In this document: positions 20,661 to 28,782 of the stretch, one piece after another
Layout of the letters: the number at the start of each line of letters is the position of its first letter
How positions within the stretch are numbered: position 1 is the first letter of the stretch
DNA from: a virus
Direction: 5' to 3' (one strand)
Virus record (IMG/VR): IMGVR_UViG_3300035183_000244
Location: 1 to 31,709 of that record
Length of the DNA stretch: 31,709 nucleotides
Notes under the pieces: model-generated
What the model was told of the DNA's origin: nothing
Databases searched by the model: none
What the model saw: the letters and a program-made list of their open reading frames with translations, nothing else
Position numbers and translations under genes: made by a program

Positions 20661-21035
20661 ATGTCAAATCCAAAAACATTAAAACCATTTAAGAAAGGAC
20701 AATCAGGAAATCCGAATGGAAGACCAAAAGGGGCTTTAAATTACAGAACGAGATTTTTAAAGGCTGCAACTTCAGTGGCTGAGGCTTTAAAATTAGGCAA
20801 AGAACCAGATGCGGTAGAATTGGAAATTGTAAAAAGAGGCATAATTCAGGCATTAAAAGGAAACTTCAATTTTTACAGAGATATTCTTGACAGATTATAC
20901 GGAAAGGCTCCGGACAAGATGGAGATTGATTTGAAAGCAAAAAAGATTGAAGAACTTGAGGAATTGATTTGGGAATGGGTAAAAACAGACAATGAAAAAA
21001 ACAGCAAATCTGATAAAAAAACTTTACAGAGATGA
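20661..21035 (+). CDS. DUF5681-like protein, probable small terminase subunit
   Basis: The 124-residue protein starts with KPFKKGQSGNPNGRPKGA, the signature of DUF5681 proteins that commonly precede large terminase genes. A helical region follows. The C-terminus is Lys-rich and overlaps the large terminase gene by 44 nt. It would recognise phage DNA and recruit the packaging motor. The DUF5681 call is firm; the small terminase role rests on position. Confidence 0.75.
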   Translation: MSNPKTLKPFKKGQSGNPNGRPKGALNYRTRFLKAATSVAEALKLGKEPDAVELEIVKRGIIQALKGNFNFYRDILDRLYGKAPDKMEIDLKAKKIEELEELIWEWVKTDNEKNSKSDKKTLQR

Positions 21036-22362
21036 TAAAGGAGAACCATTAGAACTTACTCCTTCGCAACTTGAACTTTTTGACTTGATTTTTTTCAAAA
21101 AATATCCATATAACTTGATTTTGGCTTTTACAAGATACGGGAAATCTTTCATAACGGCATTGGCGGTTTTAACAAGATGTTTGTTTTTCCCAGAAAAGTG
21201 GGCAATTGTTGCTCCCACAGAAAGACATGCAAGGATTATTATGGGATACATTATAGATCACATTTTTGACAATGAGTTAGCGATATCAAAACTGGAGATA
21301 CAAGAAGGAGAGAGTTTGGAAAGGCTAAGAAGGGAAAGGAGCAAAAGCAGATTAACTTTCAAGGTTTACAAAAGGAACGATTTTTCAGAAATTTATATCT
21401 TGTCAGCACATTCAGAAAGAGAGAATCCATTAAGAACATTGATGGGTTTTGGTGCAGAGAATGTCATTTTAGACGAGAGTGCGTTGATTGGTGATGAACA
21501 ATATGCTGGAGTTTTGAGGATGCTTGGAGATAGCCCAAACCCTTTCCTTCTGGAAATATCAAATCCATTCAAAAAAAATCATTTATGGGAAACATTCAAT
21601 GATCCAAAATTCAACAAAATCATTATTGACTATAAAAAAGGACTTGAAGAAGGTAGGATCACACCAGAACAGGTTGAACTTATGAAAAAACAGCCATTTT
21701 TTGATATTCTTTATGAATGTAAATTCCCTTCCGAGAGCGAGATTTTCAAAAAGGAATGGCTGATAAAAGACAACGATGATTTAAAAGAAGCAGAAATAAT
21801 TTCAATTGGAACAGATTTAGCGGTATCAGAAAAAGAAACTGCAGACTTCAATGCCATTGTGGTTTGCGGATTGAAGAAAGACGGTAAAATATCAATAAGA
21901 CTTTCTAAACAATTCAAAGGAGGACTAAATGTTTTCCTGAACTTGACAAACCACATCTATGAGTTGTATAATAGGAGTGGAAAAACAATTTTATTGGGAA
22001 TTGAAGACGTGGGTTATCAGAAGGTTGTAGGAGAGGAACTTGAAAGAAGGTTCGGATTAGCACCAATTTATGTAAAAAGAGTAAAGGACAAAAGGAGCAG
22101 GTTTTTGGCTTTATCAGTTTATTTTCAAAACAAGCAGATAACATTTCACGGAGAACACGATGAACTTTTGGATCAATTACTTTCGTATCCAACAGGAGAG
22201 CACGATGATTTAATAGATGCACTTGAGATGTCAGTTTCTCTCCTTAAAGACTATATGATAAAAGTTGAAGAGATTGAAGAAGAGGAAAAGCCAAAAACAC
22301 TTAAAGAAAAAATTCTGTCGCGAATTAAACAAGAGCAAGGAGAAGGTGAAATTTACATATGA
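20992..22362 (+). CDS. terL: Terminase large subunit (packaging ATPase-nuclease)
   Basis: The 456-residue protein has an N-terminal ATPase with a Walker A variant LAFTRYGKS (Lys51, Ser52) and Walker B NVILDES (Asp161, Glu162). The RNase H-fold nuclease follows: IGTDLAVSEKETADFNAI (Asp275), LLGIEDVGYQ (Glu338) and GEHDDLIDALEM (Asp405/Asp406/Asp409). All catalytic acids are present. It powers DNA translocation into the prohead and cuts the concatemer. The ATG at 20992 lies inside the small terminase gene, and the TGA stop overlaps the next ATG. The terminal 40 residues are charged and probably flexible. Confidence 0.95.
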   Translation: MKKTANLIKKLYRDDKGEPLELTPSQLELFDLIFFKKYPYNLILAFTRYGKSFITALAVLTRCLFFPEKWAIVAPTERHARIIMGYIIDHIFDNELAISKLEIQEGESLERLRRERSKSRLTFKVYKRNDFSEIYILSAHSERENPLRTLMGFGAENVILDESALIGDEQYAGVLRMLGDSPNPFLLEISNPFKKNHLWETFNDPKFNKIIIDYKKGLEEGRITPEQVELMKKQPFFDILYECKFPSESEIFKKEWLIKDNDDLKEAEIISIGTDLAVSEKETADFNAIVVCGLKKDGKISIRLSKQFKGGLNVFLNLTNHIYELYNRSGKTILLGIEDVGYQKVVGEELERRFGLAPIYVKRVKDKRSRFLALSVYFQNKQITFHGEHDELLDQLLSYPTGEHDDLIDALEMSVSLLKDYMIKVEEIEEEEKPKTLKEKILSRIKQEQGEGEIYI

Positions 22363-22616
22363 TTTTTGCGGTCGCAATCATAGTGTTAGTAGTTGTTTTT
22401 CTTACATTTTTGGGGCTATTGTTTTGGAGAATTGAGAAATTTTTAAAATCAATCATTCTTGTTTTGAAAAGCAAAGATTTTTACGAGGCAAAAGAGATTT
22501 TAGGAGAAAAAGAGGAAGAAATTGAAGAAGAAGCAAAAGAAATTCCACTTGAAGAAAGTGATCCAGAAAAAGTTTTAGAACTTTTACAAAAAGAGGAAGA
22601 AAAACTATATTTATAA
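22359..22616 (+). CDS. Small membrane-anchored acidic protein, 85 aa
   Basis: An N-terminal hydrophobic span (FAVAIIVLVVVFLTFLGLLFW) is followed by a short basic helix and a strongly acidic C-terminal half (EKEEEIEEEAKEIPLEE). Its start overlaps the terminase stop (ATGA). It sits between terminase and portal, where many phages carry small unassigned proteins. No known family is recognised. Confidence 0.62.
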   Translation: MIFAVAIIVLVVVFLTFLGLLFWRIEKFLKSIILVLKSKDFYEAKEILGEKEEEIEEEAKEIPLEESDPEKVLELLQKEEEKLYL

Positions 22617-22619
22617 AAA

Positions 22620-24248
22620 ATGGAGGCAAAAGAAGTTGATACAATCATAAAAGATGTGGGACAGGCAAGGTTGAACTACGAGATGAGATGGTATATCATT
22701 GACAGGTTTTTTGATGGTGTTCATTTTGACAGGGTTTTGAAAGTCAATTCTGATGGCTCATTTCAATTAGAGAAACCAACTTTTCAAAAAGGAATCAGGC
22801 CAATTCCAATTCCAAGAGTTGATAAACAAATTGAAAGTATTTTGAATATTCTTTTTTTCAATAAGCCAGTTTGGAAATTATATCCATTGGAAGCAGACTC
22901 TATTTTGATTGATTTTACTGATAAAATGGGTGATGCAATGGATGTTCTTTACGATGTTTTGGAGATACAGAACAAATTGAAATTGGCAACCGCCGATGCT
23001 TTGAAATATTACACATCATATCTGGAAGTTGGGATTGATTACAAAGATAATCTTTTTGTGGAGAAATGGTCTCCTTGGAGCATTTACCACGATATCGGAA
23101 TAGAGAACTTGGAACAGACGAGGTTTTTGATTAAGGTTATCAAGAAAACCTTACAGGACATAAAATTGAATTCCTCATACAACCAGGAGGTTGTTGAACA
23201 AATAAAAACAGAAGGCAAGGAAAGTTTTAGTATGTTCTACGAGCAGAGGTTTAAGGAGAAGTTCGCGCACCAGATAAAACTCTCGGACGAGAGCAAAAAT
23301 TTCGTTCTTATAAAGGAGGTCTGGTTCAGAGAAGGTGAAACCTGGAAAATGGGAGTTGAGTGTCAGGGAAAATGGTTAAGAGAACCACAGGAAGTTCCAT
23401 ATTTTCCGTTTATTGCTTTAACATTCGGAAACTCAAATGATATTTACGGAACAAGTTTAGCGGAAAAACTTATTCCATTAAACAGAGAACTTGATATGCT
23501 CGTGGCTTACATCAAACATTTCATTTACACAACATCACAGGGGAAACTTTTAGAACCAAAAGGAAGCAAAATTGAAAGGATTTTGGATCAACACGGAGAG
23601 AGGATAAGATACGAAGGGGGCAGAGAACCAAGGTGGCTTGATATTCCGCAACTATCACCGGCAACAACCGCATTTTTACAACTCCTTCAAACTTATATGG
23701 ACGAAAGAGGAATTGCGGTTCTAAGTTTCGGAAAATTGCCATCTGCTAAACTTGGATGGAAAGCATTAGAAAGCCTGAAACAAATTGAACTTGGAAATAT
23801 GCAGGGATTTGTTGAAAAAATTACTGAAACAATCAGAAAAATTGGATATAAAATTTTAGAAATTGGAGAAAATGCCTGGGTGGGAGATGATTTTAATGGC
23901 TACAGGATAACAAACGGGGACAAAACATTCAATTTAGTTAGTGAGGCTGCTTATAGAACAATGGCAAAATTCCAAACAGATGAAAAAACAATTCCAATAA
24001 GCACGAAATGGGGAATAAAGGTTGAGATTGAAAGTGGATTGGCTTATACAGAGGAAGGGAAAATGGAAAAATTGTTAGAACTTTTGAAAGCAGGCGTTGT
24101 TTCACCAGAAGAAGTAAGGGAAAAACTAAAACTTGGACCATCGCCCGTAAAAGAAGCAGAAAAAGCATTGTTAGAAAAAGTTAGAACAGAGGCTATAGCA
24201 CAAGAACCATTAGAACAAAACTTGACAGAGGTCGGAAATTTGTTATAA
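22620..24248 (+). CDS. Portal protein
   Basis: The 542-residue protein lies directly after the large terminase and before scaffold and capsid genes. It shows portal-like features: an N-terminal helical region with IPRVDKQIESILNILFFNKPVW, a region with WSPWSIYHDIGIENLEQ, PYFPFIALTFGNSNDIYGTSLAEKL in two stretches, then LNRELDMLVAYIKHFI, the characteristic helix pattern of the P22/T7-type portal. The C-terminal 60 residues are charged helix. It would form the dodecameric DNA entry vertex. Its stop lies within the promoter of the next gene. Confidence 0.85.
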   Translation: MEAKEVDTIIKDVGQARLNYEMRWYIIDRFFDGVHFDRVLKVNSDGSFQLEKPTFQKGIRPIPIPRVDKQIESILNILFFNKPVWKLYPLEADSILIDFTDKMGDAMDVLYDVLEIQNKLKLATADALKYYTSYLEVGIDYKDNLFVEKWSPWSIYHDIGIENLEQTRFLIKVIKKTLQDIKLNSSYNQEVVEQIKTEGKESFSMFYEQRFKEKFAHQIKLSDESKNFVLIKEVWFREGETWKMGVECQGKWLREPQEVPYFPFIALTFGNSNDIYGTSLAEKLIPLNRELDMLVAYIKHFIYTTSQGKLLEPKGSKIERILDQHGERIRYEGGREPRWLDIPQLSPATTAFLQLLQTYMDERGIAVLSFGKLPSAKLGWKALESLKQIELGNMQGFVEKITETIRKIGYKILEIGENAWVGDDFNGYRITNGDKTFNLVSEAAYRTMAKFQTDEKTIPISTKWGIKVEIESGLAYTEEGKMEKLLELLKAGVVSPEEVREKLKLGPSPVKEAEKALLEKVRTEAIAQEPLEQNLTEVGNLL

Positions 24249-24249
24249 T
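24222..24249 (+). promoter_or_regulatory. Internal sigma70 promoter, leaderless layout
   Basis: TTGACA (24222-24227), a 16-bp spacer and TATAAT (24244-24249) are consensus. The ATG at 24258 follows after 8 nt, so the transcript would begin at or next to the start codon. The spacer contains GGTCGGAAATT at 24230, at the distance from ATG (28 nt) seen for the GGTCG element elsewhere. Confidence 0.82.
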
Positions 24250-24257
24250 CAAATAAA

Positions 24258-24479
24258 ATGCCAGCGGAATCAAAAAAACAAAGAAAATTTATGGGACTTG
24301 CATTAGCAGTTAAAAGGGGAAATGTTTCCCCCGATGAAGTCAGCGAGGAAGTAAGAAGGGCAGCAGAAAGTATGACAGAAGAGGAATTAAGGGATTTCGC
24401 TAAAACAAAAGAATCAGGACTTCCCGAGAAGAAAAAGAAGAGATTGGATACGAGGGTTAGGAAGGAAGTCATCGGATAG
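24258..24479 (+). CDS. DUF3008 small protein
   Basis: The 73-residue protein starts MPAESKKQRKFMGLALAVKRG and continues with VSEEVRRAAESM, DFAKTKESGLPEKKK. This is the pattern of DUF3008 proteins found in many phages near portal and capsid genes. It is basic, helical and of unknown function. A strong promoter lies directly in front of its ATG, marking it as the first gene of the capsid-assembly sub-operon. Confidence 0.82.
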   Translation: MPAESKKQRKFMGLALAVKRGNVSPDEVSEEVRRAAESMTEEELRDFAKTKESGLPEKKKKRLDTRVRKEVIG

Positions 24480-24507
24480 GTCGCAATTAAAACAAAAAAT
24501 TTTCAGA

Positions 24508-25317
24508 ATGCCTTCAAGAACAAGTTGGCAAAATATTTTAAATGCCCTGATGAATTTTATTAGGAGAGGACAGCAATTTGTAACTTCATATGGGTTGGGA
24601 ACTGCAATTTCTACGGTGCCAACCTTGTCGCCTACTTCTACTCCTCCTGGCACTCCTTTAGTATTGGAAAAAGCTGAACCAGTTGTTAAGCCAGTTGTTG
24701 AAAAAGGAGCCAGATTGGTGTTGGGATCAGATGTACTAGCAGGGGAAAGACCAACTCCTCCAACAACTCCTGCTGCAACAAAAGGGACTCCAACCCAAGA
24801 AACAAAATCAGGGACAACGGTTTCTTCCGCCGTTATCCAAGCGCCAGCAAAAGTTTCTGCACCAGCAAGGAGTTCTGAAACAACATTACCAGGACAAGTT
24901 TCTCCAACTGCAACTGCTACAGAAATAACAAAGACAGCGGTAGGAGAGACAGCAAAAAGACCAGAGACAGCCCCTTCGCCAGCGAGGATTGTTTCATCTC
25001 CTCCTACTGGAGCAGGTTTAATTCCAACTCCGCCAACTCCAGTTGGTTTAGGAGGTGGAACCCCAACACCAACAGAAGCACCAAGAGTTGGAGGAATTAC
25101 AGCAACTCCGCCAATTGGAGCAGGAACAATTCCAACACCGCCATCTCCAGTAAGATCAGAAACAGTTATTCCAATTTCACAAATTATTCAACAACTTTTG
25201 GCAAGCGAGCCAGAAAGAAAAATGGCAGAATTGCCATTGCCAGAGGAAATTACCGAAAGAGGAAAGATAAGGCCAAGAAGATTTGAAGAGGTTTTATCAG
25301 AACTTATAACAAGATAA
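24508..25317 (+). CDS. Proline/threonine-rich low-complexity protein
   Basis: A short helical N-terminus (WQNILNALMNFIRRGQQF) is followed by about 170 residues of Pro/Thr/Ala/Gly-rich sequence. Degenerate repeats of the type PTPPTPVGLGG and IGAGTIPTPPSPV occur there. The protein ends in a charged helical tail. GGTCGCAATTAA precedes the ATG by 29 nt. The repeats are likely disordered. Position before scaffold suggests a virion or assembly role, possibly surface decoration or a linker. No family is recognised. Confidence 0.65.
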   Translation: MPSRTSWQNILNALMNFIRRGQQFVTSYGLGTAISTVPTLSPTSTPPGTPLVLEKAEPVVKPVVEKGARLVLGSDVLAGERPTPPTTPAATKGTPTQETKSGTTVSSAVIQAPAKVSAPARSSETTLPGQVSPTATATEITKTAVGETAKRPETAPSPARIVSSPPTGAGLIPTPPTPVGLGGGTPTPTEAPRVGGITATPPIGAGTIPTPPSPVRSETVIPISQIIQQLLASEPERKMAELPLPEEITERGKIRPRRFEEVLSELITR

Positions 25318-25321
25318 AAAC

Positions 25322-25350
25322 TTGACAAACAATTTTCAGTCGTGTATAAT
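25322..25350 (+). promoter_or_regulatory. Strong sigma70 promoter for scaffold and capsid
   Basis: TTGACA (25322-25327), a 17-bp spacer and TATAAT (25345-25350) are perfect consensus at ideal spacing. Start is near 25357, leaving about 69 nt of leader before ATG 25426. This would boost scaffold and major capsid expression. Confidence 0.9.
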
Positions 25351-25356
25351 TAAAGC

Positions 25357-25425
25357 GAATTATGACCAGGCCAAAAGGAGAACTCCCCACGGGAATAATC
25401 TCCTGGAGGACAGTCAAAACTCAAA
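25357..25425 (+). promoter_or_regulatory. Structured leader of the scaffold gene
   Basis: The leader holds GGAG-AA-CTCC, TCCC-CAC-GGGA and CTCC-T-GGAG, plus CCAGG pairing with a later CCTGG. These small pairings exclude one another. GGAGG about 17 nt before the ATG is the only purine-rich ribosome-site candidate. This is one of the few late leaders with folding potential; regulation is conjecture. Confidence 0.4.
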
Positions 25426-26154
25426 ATGGACGAATTAGAACAAATCTTGGACGAAAAAATAGGAGGAGCAGACCAGGGCGAACAAGTACAGTCTGTTCCA
25501 GAGAAGGAGGTTGCTGAAACAAAGGAAACCCAAGAAACAGAACAAACTCCTCAACAGGAAGGACAACAGGAAGAGGTTTTTGAGATAGGGGGACAAAAAT
25601 ATACCTTATCTCAACTTGAAGAAGCTTTAAAGAAGGCCAGAGATTATGAGTATTTGCAGAAGGAATTTACAAGAAAATCACAGAAATTATCGGAACTGGA
25701 AAAACAATTCCAGCAATCATCATCTCCTGAAGATCAAGTTAAAGCTGAAACTTTGAAATATTTAAGAGAGAATTTGGGTCTTATGACTCGCGAGGATTTT
25801 AATGAGTTTATGAAGAACCTCGCTGCATGGATTGATGAAAGTAATAGACTGAATCAGGTTGTGGATGAGTTATCAAAAAAATATGATGGCACGAGATTTC
25901 CAAAATTTGACTATTCAAGGATTGTTGATCATCTTTACCAGAAGTATGGCGAGAAAGAGAACTGGCCTCCGACAATTGACCTTGAATACGAATACTTTGA
26001 CTTAAACCGTGAATTCTTTTCTAAATTACCGGAGGTTCAAAAGAAGGCAGTGCCATCAGAAAGGGGAATACCATCTTCTACGGTTAGTGCTAAAAAGATA
26101 GAAACTTTAGAGGATTTGAAACAAGCTGCACTTGAGGATCTTCGGGAGATGTAG
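25426..26154 (+). CDS. Capsid scaffolding protein
   Basis: The 242-residue protein is acidic and Gln/Glu-rich at the N-terminus. EVFEIGGQKYTLSQLEEALKKARDYEYLQKEFTRKSQ (residues about 44-82) is a segment typical of phage scaffold proteins, and coiled coil follows. It lies immediately before the major capsid gene, the usual order. It would nucleate prohead assembly and leave the shell before or during packaging. No protease of the prohead type is adjacent. A strong promoter and structured leader precede it. Confidence 0.8.
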   Translation: MDELEQILDEKIGGADQGEQVQSVPEKEVAETKETQETEQTPQQEGQQEEVFEIGGQKYTLSQLEEALKKARDYEYLQKEFTRKSQKLSELEKQFQQSSSPEDQVKAETLKYLRENLGLMTREDFNEFMKNLAAWIDESNRLNQVVDELSKKYDGTRFPKFDYSRIVDHLYQKYGEKENWPPTIDLEYEYFDLNREFFSKLPEVQKKAVPSERGIPSSTVSAKKIETLEDLKQAALEDLREM

Positions 26155-26182
26155 GTCATAATTAATCCTACATTTCCCAGAA

Positions 26183-27361
26183 ATGGTAGACTTAAGTAAA
26201 CTTTCTGCTATTCTCGAAAAGAGAATTCAGCCTTATGTGGCTGATAATCTTTCCAAGAAAACTCTTTTCTACAACTTTACTCAAAAATCAACAAAAAAAC
26301 CAAATTTAATTGGTACAACCGTTTTCTACCCAGTAAGAGTGGGTAGGGTTGCCAACTTTTATGGTGTTCCTGATTCTGAAACCACAGTTGGTAGAGGTGA
26401 GCCAGATTACAAACAGGCTCAATTCTCTGTCAAACTTTATGCAGGAAGCATTGAATTTACCAAGAAGGCTCTTTCCGTTCCCGATCCTGAACAGGTTGTG
26501 GATCATTTAGTGAGAATTACCGATGATGTAATTCAAGATGCTCAATGGATTTTGAATTATGAGTTCATTACAAAAGATACTGCGGAAATTGGAACTGCTG
26601 CTAATAGTGGGTCATCTTCCACCGCATTGACATTCAAACCTTATACAGTTGGAGGAACTGATAATGGTGATATTACTGCTCAGGATTTAATTGCTCCGGG
26701 TGATTACATTAAAATCGGAACAAATACTCCTGTTCAAGTTTCTGCGGTTAATGGAAATTCCGTAACATTAGCCACCGCGCAAACTTGGTCCGCAGGAGCC
26801 TCAATTAAGAGAGCAACCGTTAACGGAAATGTTGAAGATTCTATGCCTGGACTTTTATCAATTGTTGATGATACAGACTTCGCTGGCTTATCGGTTGCTT
26901 CTGTTCCCGCTTGGCAGGCATACAAGGATGTACCAGTATCCACAGCCGTTTTGGCTTTACCAGATTTATATAAAGCTTTTACTGCCATTAATAAGCTTGG
27001 AGATGTTGATTACATCTTTATGAATAGAACTTTGTTCAACAAATATGGAAGCATTCTTCAGGCTCAGATAAGGTTCACTCCAACACAAAAACTTACTGCT
27101 GGTTGGGTTGGTCTTGATTTTATGGGAGGGAATGCTCAAGTTATTCTTGACTATCATATTCCTTCTGATGCGATTTACTTTATCAGTTCAAAGAACCTTC
27201 ACAGAATTGAAATTGAAGCTCCTCATTTTGAGAAAGGAACAGATGGCAATCTTTTAAGAAGCTATGGTGGACTCAAATATGAGGCAGTTCTAACTGCTTT
27301 GCTCACTCTTGCTTGCGATGTCAGGGGTGCTCACGGAGTTGTTGGAAACAGAACAGCATAA
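26183..27361 (+). CDS. Major capsid protein (HK97-like fold expected)
   Basis: The 392-residue protein sits after scaffold and has the composition of a major capsid protein. It has a helical N-arm, a long beta-rich E-loop-like region (VFYPVRVGRVANFYGVPD), a helix VDHLVRITDDVIQDAQWILNYEF, an inserted beta domain around 130-220, and a C-terminal AQVILDYHIPSDAIYFISS with the P-domain-like end. It would form the icosahedral shell. The fold is expected from context, not demonstrated. GGTCATAATTAA precedes the ATG by 29 nt. Confidence 0.88.
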   Translation: MVDLSKLSAILEKRIQPYVADNLSKKTLFYNFTQKSTKKPNLIGTTVFYPVRVGRVANFYGVPDSETTVGRGEPDYKQAQFSVKLYAGSIEFTKKALSVPDPEQVVDHLVRITDDVIQDAQWILNYEFITKDTAEIGTAANSGSSSTALTFKPYTVGGTDNGDITAQDLIAPGDYIKIGTNTPVQVSAVNGNSVTLATAQTWSAGASIKRATVNGNVEDSMPGLLSIVDDTDFAGLSVASVPAWQAYKDVPVSTAVLALPDLYKAFTAINKLGDVDYIFMNRTLFNKYGSILQAQIRFTPTQKLTAGWVGLDFMGGNAQVILDYHIPSDAIYFISSKNLHRIEIEAPHFEKGTDGNLLRSYGGLKYEAVLTALLTLACDVRGAHGVVGNRTA

Positions 27362-27370
27362 TGATTGGTT

Positions 27371-27408
27371 GATGGGAGCGGGGGTTAATTCCTCCGCTCC
27401 CATCTTTT
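27371..27408 (+). terminator. Hairpin after the capsid gene (partial terminator)
   Basis: GATGGGAGCGG (27371-27381) pairs perfectly with CCGCTCCCATC (27394-27404), followed by only four T before the next ATG. It may reduce transcription of the genes downstream of the capsid gene or stabilise the capsid message. Confidence 0.7.
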
Positions 27409-27409
27409 A

Positions 27410-27670
27410 ATGATGGACAGAAAAGAGCAGGAAAGACTACAATACGAACTCAAAAAAATTTACGAACAAAACCCTGACTTTTATAAGAGGAGCGAGGCGG
27501 ACAAAAAGAAATACGGAGAGGAAAGATTAAAAAGGCTGAATCAAGAAACTTTGAAAGCAATTGAGAAAAATAACCTTGGTTTAAAAGAAAAATTTAAAGA
27601 GGAAAGAAAAGAATTTTTGGAGGATTTTAAGAAAGATGCCATCAATTTTCTCAAGAGAAAACATTTTTAG
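27410..27670 (+). CDS. Hypothetical 86-aa charged protein
   Basis: The product begins MMDRKEQERLQYELKKIYEQ and is highly charged helix with Lys, Glu and Arg throughout. The two adjacent ATGs (27410 and 27413) cannot be told apart. It follows the capsid hairpin by two bases. No motif is present; a minor assembly role is possible. Confidence 0.58.
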   Translation: MMDRKEQERLQYELKKIYEQNPDFYKRSEADKKKYGEERLKRLNQETLKAIEKNNLGLKEKFKEERKEFLEDFKKDAINFLKRKHF

Positions 27671-27694
27671 TCGTATTAATTCCTGAAACAAAGA

Positions 27695-27904
27695 ATGCTT
27701 AAGAATTATTCGGACCACACAATAAGCTTCAAAATTGGTAATGTTTATGTGGAAATTCCTGCTGGATGGAGTTATGATTTGTTTAATGATGATCCCGAAT
27801 TAGAGGAATTTTTAAAGAATAGATATCCTGAATTAAATGAGAATTACGGAAAAACCGAAACAGAAGAGGAAAAACCAAAAAGAAGTCGTAAAAAGACTGA
27901 ATAA
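27695..27904 (+). CDS. Hypothetical 69-aa protein
   Basis: The first 40 residues are beta-rich (HTISFKIGNVYVEIPAGWSYDL), and the C-terminus is acidic then basic (KPKRSRKKTE). AGTCGTATTAA lies 26 nt upstream of the ATG. The position after capsid suggests a head or connector accessory protein, but no family is recognised. Confidence 0.58.
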   Translation: MLKNYSDHTISFKIGNVYVEIPAGWSYDLFNDDPELEEFLKNRYPELNENYGKTETEEEKPKRSRKKTE

Positions 27905-27909
27905 ACAAA

Positions 27910-28488
27910 ATGCTAAAAGAAATAGTTAGAAAATTCAAAAATCTGAAAAGATTTCTTTGGAAAAAGAAACTTCACGCTTTTGTTATTACTGCTGATGTAA
28001 AACATATCAGAGATGGAAAGATTATTTGGGAAGCGAAGGATTTAGAGGTAAGGTTAAACGGGTTAATGGATGAGGGAGAAAATCAGATTTTGGATGTTTT
28101 TTTCAGGGGTGCCACTGCACCTACTTCTTTTTATTTGGGATTGGGAAATAATGGTGGAACGCCTGGTGTTCCTGCTGAAACGGCAACATTGTCAACCATT
28201 ACAGAGGTTTCTGGCACTGGATACGCAAGACAGACAGTTGAAAGAAGTTCGGTTGGATTTCCAACAATTCAAAAGGATACGGCTACGGGAGACTGGGAAG
28301 TTATATCTAAAGATGTGACTTTTACGAATACGGGTTCAACAAACTGGACTGCTGCGGATTATTTGTTTTTGACAGATGTTGCTTCTGGAACATCGGGAAA
28401 ACTTATAGCAACAGTTGCTACAAGTGTCAGTAGGGTTTTAGCTCCAAATGACTCACTGATAGCGAACATTAAAATCAGACTTGCATAA
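27910..28488 (+). CDS. Predicted head/tail fibre-like structural protein, 192 aa
   Basis: After a basic N-terminus the protein contains SFYLGLGNNGGTPG, TGYARQTVERSSVGFP and DVTFTNTGSTNWTAADYLFLTD. These are beta-rich motifs resembling minor structural or fibre proteins that appear in many phages. The next gene starts directly after its stop. It is likely on the virion surface; receptor binding is only a possibility. Confidence 0.65.
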   Translation: MLKEIVRKFKNLKRFLWKKKLHAFVITADVKHIRDGKIIWEAKDLEVRLNGLMDEGENQILDVFFRGATAPTSFYLGLGNNGGTPGVPAETATLSTITEVSGTGYARQTVERSSVGFPTIQKDTATGDWEVISKDVTFTNTGSTNWTAADYLFLTDVASGTSGKLIATVATSVSRVLAPNDSLIANIKIRLA

Positions 28489-28779
28489 ATGGATCAGACT
28501 TTTGCTTATTTGCCACAATTTAAGGAAATTATTGGACTTTTTATTCTTTTTATAGTTGTTTGGAAAATTTTAGTTCCTCTTTTTGAAAAGTTTATATTGA
28601 AAAATCCTCCAAAATTTGAGAAGTTTTTAAACAATGATTTTAAGCACGTGGAAGAGAGAATGAACAGAATAGAGCAGAGACAGGACGAGTTTAGTAGGGA
28701 GATTTTGAATATAAAGGACGATATTGCCTCAATAAGACAGGAAATTGGCTATTTAAGTGGGAAAATTAATCAAAAATAA
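28489..28779 (+). CDS. Membrane-anchored coiled-coil protein, 96 aa
   Basis: A hydrophobic span (IIGLFILFIVVWKILVPLF, about 14-32) precedes a long coiled coil (about 50-96, HVEERMNRIEQRQDEF and following). The layout resembles small holin-like or spanin-like proteins, but the position among virion genes is unusual for lysis. The start codon directly follows the previous stop. Function is unknown. Confidence 0.6.
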   Translation: MDQTFAYLPQFKEIIGLFILFIVVWKILVPLFEKFILKNPPKFEKFLNNDFKHVEERMNRIEQRQDEFSREILNIKDDIASIRQEIGYLSGKINQK

Positions 28780-28782
28780 ACA

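Noticed and set aside
25362-25517. Out-of-frame 51-residue basic frame starting in the scaffold leader
   Set aside because: It overlaps the scaffold gene in another frame, has an Arg-rich composition unlike neighbours and no start element. Probably chance.
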